DNA from: Flavobacterium branchiicola
GTDB taxonomy: Bacteria; Bacteroidota; Bacteroidia; Flavobacteriales; Flavobacteriaceae
DNA length: 64,000 bases
NCBI RefSeq assembly: GCF_018383905.1
Contig: NZ_JAGYWA010000004.1
Location: forward strand, 599,201 to 663,200
Direction of reading: 5' to 3'
Shown here: positions 1 to 9,699 of the stretch, in pieces
Layout of the letters: each line of letters begins with the position of its first letter
How positions within the stretch are numbered: position 1 is the stretch's first letter
The notes under the pieces: model-generated
The model's database searches: none
Told to the model about the DNA's origin: nothing
The model's input: the letters and a program-made list of their open reading frames with translations, nothing else
Made by a program: the position numbers and the translations under genes

Positions 1-851
1 ATGCCTGAATTTGCAGAAACTCCTCCGCCAATGGCAATTTGTTTAATTCCGGTTTCTTTGACGGCCAGTTTTAATTTATCCATCAAAATTTCAATAATAG
101 TATATTGAATAGAAGCACAAATATCATTCAGGTTTTCTTCGATGAAATTTGGATTCTCTAGTTTATTCTTCTGAATGAAATATAAAATGGCAGTTTTTAA
201 TCCTGAGAAACTAAAATCCAACCCTGGAACTTTAGGTTTTGTAAAGGTAAAAGCTTTCGGATTTCCTTCTTTTGCATGTTTATCAATCAGTGGACCTCCG
301 GGATAAGGAAGTCCCAGAATTTTGGCACTTTTATCAAAAGCTTCTCCAACCGCATCATCAGTGGTTTCACCAATAATTTCCATATCAAAAAAGCTGTTTA
401 CTTTTACGATTTGAGTATGTCCGCCACTAATTGTTAAAGCTAAAAAAGGAAATTCAGGTTTGTCAAAACCTTCTTCATCTATAAAATGAGCTAAAATATG
501 TGCATGCATGTGATTTACAGCAATAAGCGGAATCTTTAAGGCAAGCGATAACGATTTACTAAAAGAACTTCCTACCAATAAAGAGCCCATTAAGCCTGGA
601 CCTTGCGTAAAAGCAATGGCAGTTAGCTGTTCTTTTTGTACATTTGCTTTGCGAAGTGCCGCATCAATTACAGGAACAATATTTTGCTGATGTGCTCTGG
701 AAGCTAATTCCGGAACAACACCTCCATATTGATTATGAATTAACTGATTGGCTACAACATTTGAGAGTACTTTGTCGTTATGTAAAACCGCGGCGGCAGT
801 GTCGTCGCAGGAACTTTCGATGGCAAGAATAAAAACCTCTGAATTTTGCAT
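1..851 (-). CDS. tsaD: tRNA N6-adenosine threonylcarbamoyltransferase TsaD (3' end outside window)
   Basis: This gene encodes the catalytic subunit that transfers the threonylcarbamoyl group to A37 of ANN-decoding tRNAs. The minus-strand frame opens with MQNSEVFILAIESSCDDTAAAV, the family's N-terminal ATP-binding signature. It continues through the metal-binding HMHAHI motif at about residues 113-118 and reaches GGGVSANS just before the window edge. About 283 codons are present and the family is usually near 340 aa, so roughly the last 55 residues lie outside. The ATG at 849-851 is the only start that keeps the whole signature. It faces away from tamB across about 150-200 bp. Function is confident from motifs. 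Confidence 0.95.
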   Translation of the reverse strand, partial: MQNSEVFILAIESSCDDTAAAVLHNDKVLSNVVANQLIHNQYGGVVPELASRAHQQNIVPVIDAALRKANVQKEQLTAIAFTQGPGLMGSLLVGSSFSKSLSLALKIPLIAVNHMHAHILAHFIDEEGFDKPEFPFLALTISGGHTQIVKVNSFFDMEIIGETTDDAVGEAFDKSAKILGLPYPGGPLIDKHAKEGNPKAFTFTKPKVPGLDFSFSGLKTAILYFIQKNKLENPNFIEENLNDICASIQYTIIEILMDKLKLAVKETGIKQIAIGGGVSANSG

Positions 852-991
852 ATAAAGGCACAAATTTTGAATTATATTTGACAAATCAAATTATTACATT
901 TATTTGATTGTAAAGAGAAGCCAAAATTAAAGAATTTTTATCAAAAACAGGCGTTCTTTGCCTGTTCAAAATTATTATAAAAGAAAACTAA

Positions 992-3900
992 AATAAAGCA
1001 GCTATCAGAAAAGTAAAGAAAATAGTATCCAGAACCTTAATTGGGTTAATTTTACTTTTGTTAGCTCTTGCTATCATACTGTCTTTGCCTGTCGTTCAGA
1101 CAAAGATTGCGCGATACGCTACAGACTCGCTTCGAGAAGATTTTAATGCTAACATTACAGTAGGTAAAGTGGCCATCAATATTTTTGGTGGTGTAAAACT
1201 AAAAGACGTATTGATTCTTGATCATCATAAAAAAGTGATGATAGCGTCTGAGATTATTAATACAGATATCTTGAGTTTTAAAAGATTAATGGATGGCGAT
1301 TTGATTTTTGGGGATCTTCGTTTAACGGGCTTGATCTTTAATTTAAAAACCTATAAAAACGAAGACGAAAACAATATTAATAAGTTTGTTAAATTGTTTG
1401 AAACGGGAAAACCATCTAAATCAAAGAAACATTTTTTACTGACTGCGCGAAATGCGTATATTTCAAAAGGATTCTTTTCTGTTGTTGATGAAAATAAAAC
1501 AACGCCTAAATTTCTGGAGTTTACAAAGTTAAATGCTTATATAAGTGAATTTAAACTTTATGGGCCTGATGTAAATACGACCATTCACCGATTTTCATTT
1601 CAGGATCACCGTGGTCTTTATGTTTCTAATTTTGCCGGAAAATTCAGTTATACCAAAAAGCAAATTAAAGTTGAAAATTTGGCTATTAAAACCAAAAGAT
1701 CTTCAATCTATGGTTATGCAATCTTAAATTATAAAGTAGAAGATTTTCTTCATTTTACAGATAAAGTAAAATTTGATGTTGCTCTTGATTCGGCTTCAAT
1801 CGCATCAAACGATATACGATATTTTTATGACGGATTAGGTAAAAATCAGCATTTTAAAATCAAAACTAAATTAAAAGGGCCGTTAAATAATCTAAACTTG
1901 CATAGTTTAAGATTAAGTGATACCAATGGTTCAAGAATTGTCGGGAATATTAACTTCAAGAATCTTCTTGGGGATAAAACGCAAAAGTTCTCGATGGAAG
2001 GAAAGTTTGATAAACTTGTTTCCAGTTATGATAATCTGGTTGTTTTATTGCCAAATGTTTTGGGCAAGAAACTTCCAAAAGAACTTCAGAAAATTGGGAA
2101 GTTTAATATGGCCGGTAAAGCAAAAGTTTCTGTAACTGCGTTGGAAGCAGTTTTTAAAATGCAAACCGATTTAGGTAACGGAGAGGCTGATGTTCATTTA
2201 AATAATATGGATTTTATTGACAAGGCTTCTTATTCGGGGAATATTATTCTGGATAATTTTAATGTAGGAGCTTTATTAGGAAGAAAAGATATTGGAAAAA
2301 CAACATTAAATATAGATGTTGATGGTGTTGGTTTTACCGAAAAATATCTGAACACAATTATAAAAGGGGATATAGCTAAATTAGATTATAATAATTACAC
2401 CTATAATAATATAGTAGTTAACGGGAATTTTAAATTACCTTATTATAAAGGTCAGGTTTCTGTAAACGACCCAAATTTAAGTCTGACTTTTGATGGTCTG
2501 GTAGATTTAAGCAAACGCGAAAGCAAATATGATTTTCATATTAATGTAGAAAATGCCGATTTACGTAAACTGAAATTCATAAATGATTCGATTTCTCATT
2601 TTAACGGAGATGCGGTTGTTCAGGTATCCGGAAACTCAATTGAGAACCTTCAGGGGAATATTTATATTAAAGATGCGGTTTATCAAAATCCAAAATCAAC
2701 TTACGCTTTTGATGAAATTACAATTAATTCAAATTTTGACGAAGATCGATTACGTACCATTACAATAAGTTCTGCGGATGTTGTAAAGGGGAACATTGTT
2801 GGGAAATTCCGCTTTGATCAATTGGATAAGTTGGTAATGAATTCCGTTGGAAGTCTTTATACCAACTACAAACCTTATAAAGTCAAAAAAGGGCAGTTTC
2901 TTCGCTTTAATTTTCATGTTTACGATAAAGTTGTCGAAATGCTTTATCCGGAAATCAATATTGACTCGTCAACTGTTGTTCGTGGAAAAATAGATTCAGA
3001 TTTACAAGAGTTTAAGTTTAGATTTAATTCTCAGAAAATAACGGCAGCAAAGAATACATTTGATAATATCCGTATTAATATCGATAATAAAAATACGCTA
3101 TATAATGCTTATGTAGAATTAGATAGTATTAAAACTCCCTATTATAAAATAAGGGATTTTAATTTAATTAACGTAACGGCAAATGATACCTTGTATGTTC
3201 GTTCTGAATTTAAAGGAGGAGACAAAGGGGAAGATTATTTCAATCTCGATTTATTTCACACTATAGATAAAAACAAGAATAATATCGTCGGGATTAAAAA
3301 ATCGGAGATGAAGTTTAAAGATTATTTATGGTATTTAAATGAAAATGCAGAAAAAGACAATCAAATTGTTTTTGACCAGTTCTTTAAAAATTTCACCATA
3401 GATAATATTGTTTTATCGCATGAGGATCAGAAAATTGATTTGAATGGGGTAATAAAAGGAAAAGATTATAAAGATCTCGTCCTTAATTTTGAAAATGTAG
3501 ATATTAATAAAATTACGCCTGTAAATTCCAAGTTTGTTTTTGATGGTAATTTGAACGGAAATGTAAATTACAAACAAAATAAAGATGTATATCAACCAAC
3601 TGCGTCAGTAGTAATTGATCATCTTGTTATGAATAAAACCGAATTAGGAACTTTAAATTTTGATATTTCAGGTGATGAAAGTTTTAAAAAGTTTACGATA
3701 AACTCTTCAATTCAAAACGGGTTTACAGAATCATTTAAAGCAAACGGAACTTTTGCTATAGAAAATAAAGAAACATTCCTGGATCTGAATTTAAAGCTCG
3801 AAGGATTTAATCTGGCAACTTTAGGCACTGTTGGAGGAGAGGTTATATCGAATGTAAGAGGTTCTGTTTCCGGTAATGCAGCGGTTGTCGGGAATATCAA

Positions 3901-5542
3901 AAAACCTGAAATTAACGGAAGGTTATATGTTGAGAAAGCCGGAATGACGATTCCGTACCTGAATACGGATTATGAATTAAGCGACCGAACTGTTATTGAT
4001 TTAACGGATGAAAAATTCTTATTTAGAAATAATCAGTTAACGGATACTAAATACGGTACAAAAGGATTATTGAACGGAACTATTGAGCATCATAATTTTG
4101 GCGACTGGAAACTCGATTTAAATATCACTTCTAAACGATTATTGGCACTGGATACCAAGGACAGTGAAGATGCAGCTTATTTTGGTACTGCGTTTATCAA
4201 CGGTACTGCAAGTATTAAAGGACCAACTGATGGTTTGTTTATTAAGGTTGATGCAAAATCCGAGAAAGGTACAGAAGTTAAGATTCCTATTAATAATGCC
4301 CAAAGTGTTGGGGAAAGTAGCTGGATTCATTTTGTGACACCAAAAGAAAAATATAATTTAGAAAACGGTATTGTCGAAAAAACCAGAAATTACAATGGAC
4401 TTGAGTTAGAGTTTGATTTTGATATTACCCCGGATGCCGAAGTGGAAGTTATCCTGGATCGTAATTCGGGTCACGGTATGAAAGGTAAAGGGTATGGTTC
4501 ATTGCTATTTAAAATTAATACATTAGGTAAGTTTAATATGTGGGGAGATTTCCAGGCATATGAAGGAACTTATAACTTTAAATACGGCGGATTAATCGAT
4601 AAGAAATTTGCAGTAAAAAAAGGGGGATCTATTATTTGGGAAGGAAACCCAATGAAAGCGCAGCTGAATTTGGAAGCCATTTATAAAACTTCTGCAAATC
4701 CTGCCGTACTTCTGGAGAATTCTTCATTTAATAAAAAGGTTCCGGTTGAAGTGGTTATTGGTTTGCGCGGAGATTTAACCAGTCCTGATCCTAATTTTGA
4801 TATTCAGTTTCCATCTGTAAGTAATGTTTTAAAGTCTGAAATTCAATATAAACTGGATGATAAAGATGTTCGTCAGACACAAGCTTTGTATTTGCTTTCT
4901 ACAGGTTCGTTTATGAGTCCTGATGGATTTAATCAAAGTGACTTGTCCGGAACATTTGCCGAGACCGCAGCTAGCTTATTAGGAGGTATTATAAAGTCAG
5001 ACAGTGATAAGTTTAATATCGATTTGAACTTTATATCTGCAGATAAGAGAATTGGTCAGGAAGCCGATGGTCAGTTTGTGGCTAATATTTCCTCTCAGAT
5101 TAATGAAAAGATATCTATCAACGGGAAAGTGGGTGTTCCGGTTGGAGGAGTTAATGAATCAGCCATCGTTGGAGATATCGAGATATTATATCGTGTAAAC
5201 GAAGACGGATCGATGAACCTTAGATTGTTTAATAAAGAAAATGATATTAATTATATAGGACAAGGAGTTGGTTATACACAAGGAGTTGGTATTTCGTATG
5301 AAGTCGATTTTGATACTTTCAGTGAACTGGTAAATAAACTCTTTAAAAGCCATAAATTAGAAAGAACGATCAAGAAATCAACAGATGATATACAAGATTC
5401 TAATTTAAATCCTGACTATATTAACTTCAGTAGTAAAAAAGACAAAGACAAGGATAAAAAGACTCCTGAAAAGAAAGAAGAGGAGAAAAAGCCTGTTCCA
5501 CAAAATAATCAGGGTCTGATTCCTGATAACGACGATTTTTAA
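992..5542 (+). CDS. tamB: TamB-like translocation and assembly module protein (DUF490), start unclear
   Basis: A very large, beta-rich protein of about 1500 aa. It has an N-terminal membrane anchor followed by repetitive strand segments and a C-terminal TamB/DUF490 domain, visible in the GxGxLLFKINTLGKFNMWGDF region at about residues 1145-1165. TamB-family proteins span the periplasm and take part in outer-membrane protein or lipid transport. The C-terminus is a Lys/Glu-rich tail ending in DDF. The frame is open from 992, but no ATG precedes the hydrophobic anchor. The only standard alternative start is TTG at 1058, which would remove a basic stretch (KAAIRKVKKIVSRT) that looks like the natural cytoplasmic end of the anchor. 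A non-ATG start between 992 and 1058 is likely. A terminator follows at 5570. Confidence 0.85.
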   Translation, partial: NKAAIRKVKKIVSRTLIGLILLLLALAIILSLPVVQTKIARYATDSLREDFNANITVGKVAINIFGGVKLKDVLILDHHKKVMIASEIINTDILSFKRLMDGDLIFGDLRLTGLIFNLKTYKNEDENNINKFVKLFETGKPSKSKKHFLLTARNAYISKGFFSVVDENKTTPKFLEFTKLNAYISEFKLYGPDVNTTIHRFSFQDHRGLYVSNFAGKFSYTKKQIKVENLAIKTKRSSIYGYAILNYKVEDFLHFTDKVKFDVALDSASIASNDIRYFYDGLGKNQHFKIKTKLKGPLNNLNLHSLRLSDTNGSRIVGNINFKNLLGDKTQKFSMEGKFDKLVSSYDNLVVLLPNVLGKKLPKELQKIGKFNMAGKAKVSVTALEAVFKMQTDLGNGEADVHLNNMDFIDKASYSGNIILDNFNVGALLGRKDIGKTTLNIDVDGVGFTEKYLNTIIKGDIAKLDYNNYTYNNIVVNGNFKLPYYKGQVSVNDPNLSLTFDGLVDLSKRESKYDFHINVENADLRKLKFINDSISHFNGDAVVQVSGNSIENLQGNIYIKDAVYQNPKSTYAFDEITINSNFDEDRLRTITISSADVVKGNIVGKFRFDQLDKLVMNSVGSLYTNYKPYKVKKGQFLRFNFHVYDKVVEMLYPEINIDSSTVVRGKIDSDLQEFKFRFNSQKITAAKNTFDNIRINIDNKNTLYNAYVELDSIKTPYYKIRDFNLINVTANDTLYVRSEFKGGDKGEDYFNLDLFHTIDKNKNNIVGIKKSEMKFKDYLWYLNENAEKDNQIVFDQFFKNFTIDNIVLSHEDQKIDLNGVIKGKDYKDLVLNFENVDINKITPVNSKFVFDGNLNGNVNYKQNKDVYQPTASVVIDHLVMNKTELGTLNFDISGDESFKKFTINSSIQNGFTESFKANGTFAIENKETFLDLNLKLEGFNLATLGTVGGEVISNVRGSVSGNAAVVGNIKKPEINGRLYVEKAGMTIPYLNTDYELSDRTVIDLTDEKFLFRNNQLTDTKYGTKGLLNGTIEHHNFGDWKLDLNITSKRLLALDTKDSEDAAYFGTAFINGTASIKGPTDGLFIKVDAKSEKGTEVKIPINNAQSVGESSWIHFVTPKEKYNLENGIVEKTRNYNGLELEFDFDITPDAEVEVILDRNSGHGMKGKGYGSLLFKINTLGKFNMWGDFQAYEGTYNFKYGGLIDKKFAVKKGGSIIWEGNPMKAQLNLEAIYKTSANPAVLLENSSFNKKVPVEVVIGLRGDLTSPDPNFDIQFPSVSNVLKSEIQYKLDDKDVRQTQALYLLSTGSFMSPDGFNQSDLSGTFAETAASLLGGIIKSDSDKFNIDLNFISADKRIGQEADGQFVANISSQINEKISINGKVGVPVGGVNESAIVGDIEILYRVNEDGSMNLRLFNKENDINYIGQGVGYTQGVGISYEVDFDTFSELVNKLFKSHKLERTIKKSTDDIQDSNLNPDYINFSSKKDKDKDKKTPEKKEEEKKPVPQNNQGLIPDNDDF

Positions 5543-5569
5543 GCAATTGTTAAAAAAGTAGTAAATCTA

Positions 5570-5600
5570 AAACCATTATTCTCATAATGGTTTTTTTTGT
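5570..5600 (+). terminator. Rho-independent terminator after tamB
   Basis: AACCATTA and TAATGGTT pair across a six-base loop and are followed by a run of T. It lies 28 nt after the tamB stop. Confidence 0.85.
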
Positions 5601-5851
5601 GCTAATTTTAGATGTTTGAACTTTTTTTGCGAAATGAAGACTTCCTCACAATTTTATAACACTTCATTTATGTATTGTTAATTTTAAGGATTTAATTAAA
5701 ATAAGCTCCTTTTATTATTTTATCTGAATTTTTTGCTACAGAAAAACTTATTAACGAAAACGTTTGAATTTAACATATTTTATTAATTTATTATAATCAG
5801 AACCCGAAAAGTGGTGAATGTTTGCTAATTTTACAACTTAATACTTAAATA
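5601..5851. other. Intergenic leader region of pfkA
   Basis: About 250 bp of AT-rich sequence without a convincing ORF. It holds GAAAACGTTTGA at 5756-5767, a near palindrome resembling the GAAAACGTTTTC palindrome before the second susC gene. It also holds TAATTTTA near 5826, one mismatch from a TAnnTTTG box. No clear -33 element was found, so promoter position is unresolved. Confidence 0.4.
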
Positions 5852-6838
5852 ATGCCAAAAACAATAAAAAAAGTTGGTGTTCTTACATCAGGAGGAGACT
5901 CCCCAGGAATGAATGCCGCAATACGATCAGTTGTTCGAACATGCGCTTATCATAATATAGAATGCATAGGAATTTATAGAGGGTATCAAGGAATGATCGA
6001 AGGAGATTTTAAAGAAATGGGCCCTCGAAGCGTTAATAATATTGTAAACAAAGGTGGAACGATCTTAAAATCGGCTCGTTCTGTTGAGTTTAGAACCCCG
6101 GAAGGTAGAAAAAAAGCACACGAAAATCTTTTAAAAGCAGGAGTTGATGCTCTTGTTGTTATTGGAGGAGACGGAAGTTTTACCGGAGGATTACTATTTA
6201 ATTCAGAATTCGGTTTCCCGGTAATGGGAATTCCGGGTACAATTGATAATGATATTTTTGGAACAAGTTTTACCCTTGGGTATGATACTGCCTTAAATAC
6301 TGTTGTGGATTGTATTGATAAAATTAGAGATACTGCAAGTTCACATAATCGTCTGTTTTTTGTAGAGGTTATGGGTAGAGATGCAGGGCATATAGCTCTT
6401 AATGCTGGTATTGGTGCTGGTGCCGAAGAAATCCTTATTCCTGAAGAAGATTTAGGTCTGGACAGATTACTGGACTCACTTCAAAAAAGTAAAGCTTCAG
6501 GAAAATCATCAAGTATAGTAGTTATCGCTGAAGGTGATAAAATTGGTAAAAACGTATTCGAATTAAAGGATTACGTTGAGGCTAATTTGCCTGAATATGA
6601 CGTTAGAGTTTCTGTTTTAGGACACATGCAGCGTGGTGGTTCACCATCTTGTTTTGATCGTGTTTTAGCAAGTCGTTTGGGTGTAAAAGCAGTTGAGTCT
6701 TTAATTGAAGGAAAATCAAATTATATGGTTGGACTTAAAGAAGATAAAGTGGTTTTAACTCCGCTTGAGCAAGCAATTAAAGGGAAATCTGAAATTGATA
6801 GAGAATTGTTGAGAGTGTCTGACATTATGTCGACATAA
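5852..6838 (+). CDS. pfkA: ATP-dependent 6-phosphofructokinase
   Basis: Phosphorylates fructose-6-phosphate to fructose-1,6-bisphosphate, the committed step of glycolysis, in the cytoplasm. The 328-aa length fits the bacterial family A enzyme. Visible motifs are the N-terminal GVLTSGGDSPGMNAAIR nucleotide site, GGDGSFTGG at about residues 103-111, the catalytic PGTIDND at about 127-133, and MGRDAGHIA and GHMQRGGSP further on. The Gly in GGDGS at the position that distinguishes ATP users supports ATP rather than pyrophosphate as donor. gapA follows 97 bp downstream on the same strand, so the two are likely co-transcribed as a lower-glycolysis unit. Confidence 0.97.
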   Translation: MPKTIKKVGVLTSGGDSPGMNAAIRSVVRTCAYHNIECIGIYRGYQGMIEGDFKEMGPRSVNNIVNKGGTILKSARSVEFRTPEGRKKAHENLLKAGVDALVVIGGDGSFTGGLLFNSEFGFPVMGIPGTIDNDIFGTSFTLGYDTALNTVVDCIDKIRDTASSHNRLFFVEVMGRDAGHIALNAGIGAGAEEILIPEEDLGLDRLLDSLQKSKASGKSSSIVVIAEGDKIGKNVFELKDYVEANLPEYDVRVSVLGHMQRGGSPSCFDRVLASRLGVKAVESLIEGKSNYMVGLKEDKVVLTPLEQAIKGKSEIDRELLRVSDIMST

Positions 6839-6911
6839 TATATATAAATATAAAAGTTTAAAAAGGGAGAAGTTTATTGTGAGGAAATTAGACTTTGAAT
6901 TAGTATAATAA

Positions 6912-7940
<1,029 letters not shown>

Positions 7941-7956
7941 TATTATATATTTTTGC

Positions 7957-7989
7957 AAAATCCCGTTATTTAAAAGTGACGGGATTTTT
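7957..7989 (+). terminator. Rho-independent terminator after gapA
   Basis: AAAATCCCGT pairs with ACGGGATTTT around an AT-rich loop, followed by T residues. It begins 16 nt after the gapA stop. Confidence 0.85.
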
Positions 7990-8074
7990 CTTATTTTGTT
8001 GTTTCTTTAATTAATGTAGAAAGTACACTTTTTATTTTGTATGAAGAAAAACTAATCCAAAAACTAAAATAAAA

Positions 8075-8926
8075 ATGAAATTAATAGTTGATAGTGGATC
8101 TACTAAAGCCGATTGGATTGCAATTGATGATAATGGAAAAGTATTATTTACCACGCAAACTTTAGGGTTAAACCCGGAAATTCTTGACGGACCGGAAATT
8201 ATCGAAAGATTAAACGACCGTTTTGATATTCTGCAAAATAAAAAAGAAGCAACGCATTTGTTTTTTTACGGAGCTGGTTGTGGAACTGATCGTATGAAGC
8301 AAGCTTTAAAGATAATCTTCCAGGATTATTTTACAAATGCAATTATAGATGTTCAGGAAGATACATATGCAGCTGTATATGCTACAACTCCAAAAGGAGA
8401 AGAAGCAATTGTATCAATCTTAGGAACAGGTTCTAACTGCAGCTATTTTGATGGTAAAGTATTGCATCAAAAAGTACAATCATTAGGATATATCGTAATG
8501 GATGATTGCAGCGGGAATGTTTTTGGAAAAGAATTAATCAGAAAATACTATTTTAATAAAATGCCTAAAGAATTGGCTGTTGAACTTGAAAAAGAGTATG
8601 ACGTTGATCCTGATTTTATTAAAAACAAATTATACAAAGAGCCAAATCCAAATGCTTATTTAGCAACTTATGCTAAGTTTTTAATCAAACATAAAGACAC
8701 AGAATTCTGTAGAAAAATAATTTTCAAAGGAATGAAGTCTTTCGTTAAAAACTACATCAAGCAGTTTGATAATTGTAAAGAAATTCCAGTTCATTTTGTA
8801 GGTTCTATTGCGTTTTATCTAAAAGATGAATTGCAGGAGACTTTTGATAAGTATGAGCTTAAATTAGGAAATGTTTTAAGAAGACCAATTGATGGTTTAA
8901 TTGCGTACCATGTTGCCAATCAATAG
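8075..8926 (+). CDS. BadF/BadG/BcrA/BcrD-type ATPase, probable N-acetylglucosamine kinase
   Basis: A 283-aa member of the ASKHA sugar-kinase group, with the phosphate-1 motif MKLIVDSGSTKADWIAID at the N-terminus, SILGTGSNCSYFDG at about residues 113-126 and HFVGSIAFYL near the C-terminus. In this family the closest characterised proteins phosphorylate N-acetylglucosamine or glucosamine. The neighbours are glycolytic (pfkA, gapA) and methylglyoxal synthase starts 10 nt after its stop, so it is tied to triose and amino-sugar metabolism. Substrate is inferred, not shown. A GlcNAc kinase is otherwise missing from the chitin locus in this window. Confidence 0.8.
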   Translation: MKLIVDSGSTKADWIAIDDNGKVLFTTQTLGLNPEILDGPEIIERLNDRFDILQNKKEATHLFFYGAGCGTDRMKQALKIIFQDYFTNAIIDVQEDTYAAVYATTPKGEEAIVSILGTGSNCSYFDGKVLHQKVQSLGYIVMDDCSGNVFGKELIRKYYFNKMPKELAVELEKEYDVDPDFIKNKLYKEPNPNAYLATYAKFLIKHKDTEFCRKIIFKGMKSFVKNYIKQFDNCKEIPVHFVGSIAFYLKDELQETFDKYELKLGNVLRRPIDGLIAYHVANQ

Positions 8927-8936
8927 TTCTGGATTT

Positions 8937-9311
8937 ATGGAAATTGCGATCATTGCACATGATGGTAAAAAAGCTGATCTGATTGATTTTTTGATCAAAA
9001 ATGCAGATGTACTGCATAATGAAAAGATTAAACTTATTGGTACAGGAACAACCGGAGGAAAAGCGGAAGCAGCGGGATTTAAAACGCAAAGAATGCTTTC
9101 GGGGCCTTTAGGTGGTGATGCACAAATTGCCGGAAGAGTGGCAGAGGGAATAACTCAGATGGTGTTCTTTTTTAAAGACCCTTTATCGAGTCATCCACAT
9201 GAAGCTGATATTAATATGTTAATTCGCGTTTGCGATGTACATAATGTGCCGCTGGCAACAAACGAAGCAACGGCACAATTATTATTAGATGCTATTGCAC
9301 TGCAATTATAG
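8937..9311 (+). CDS. mgsA: Methylglyoxal synthase
   Basis: Converts dihydroxyacetone phosphate to methylglyoxal and phosphate, bypassing lower glycolysis when phosphate is short. The 124-aa protein begins MEIAIIAHDGKK and carries GTGTTGG, MLSGPLGGDAQIAGRVAEG, FFKDPLSSHPHEAD and PLATNEATA, all family hallmarks including the catalytic Asp in GGDAQ. An in-frame ATG at 8901 would give a longer N-terminus lying inside the upstream kinase gene. The ATG at 8937 matches the known start of the fold. It overlaps the convergent Rid gene by 20 bp. Confidence 0.93.
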   Translation: MEIAIIAHDGKKADLIDFLIKNADVLHNEKIKLIGTGTTGGKAEAAGFKTQRMLSGPLGGDAQIAGRVAEGITQMVFFFKDPLSSHPHEADINMLIRVCDVHNVPLATNEATAQLLLDAIALQL

Positions 9312-9672
9312 AGATCTCTACATTTACATTTTTTGGCAAACAAGCCACTTGAACCGTTTCACGAGCTGGAGCGGTTTTTTCGTTAAAAAAAGATCCGTAA
9401 ACCGTATTTATTGCACCAAAATTATTCATATCCATAATAAAGATTGTTGCTTTAACTACGTTTTCAAAAGTCATGTCTGCAGCTTCCAGAATTGCCGCAA
9501 TGTTTTCCATAACTTGTTTTGTTTCGTCGTTGATGTTATCCGTTACAAGCTCACCAGAAGCTGGATTTATAGCGATTTGTCCAGAAGCATAAAGCGTATT
9601 TCCTGATAATACAGCCTGATTGTATGGACCGATAGGAGCCGGGGCTTTTTCGGTAAAGATGATTTTTTTCAT
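9292..9672 (-). CDS. RidA-family enamine/imine deaminase
   Basis: A 126-aa Rid/YjgF protein, a family that hydrolyses reactive enamines and imines formed by PLP enzymes. Signature segments are EKAPAPIGPYNQAV at the start, LYASGQIAINPASGELV and ARETVQVACLPKNVNVEISIIAV, including the Arg that binds the substrate carboxylate. Length is typical. The 3' end overlaps mgsA. On the same strand lptD ends 27 bp upstream, so ridA is probably the distal gene of an lptD-ridA transcript. Confidence 0.93.
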   Translation of the reverse strand: MKKIIFTEKAPAPIGPYNQAVLSGNTLYASGQIAINPASGELVTDNINDETKQVMENIAAILEAADMTFENVVKATIFIMDMNNFGAINTVYGSFFNEKTAPARETVQVACLPKNVNVEISIIAVQ

Positions 9673-9699
9673 AATGAATTATTTTTATTCGAAAGTAGT

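Noticed and set aside
644..832. 62-codon plus-strand frame inside tsaD
   Set aside because: It lies fully within tsaD on the opposite strand and encodes no recognisable domain.
8901..8936. Longer mgsA start at 8901
   Set aside because: The extra 12 residues lie inside the kinase gene, and the family N-terminus matches the ATG at 8937.
9309..9320. TAGAGATCTCTA palindrome at the mgsA-ridA junction as a terminator
   Set aside because: The palindrome has no loop and no T run, so it is not a convincing terminator.
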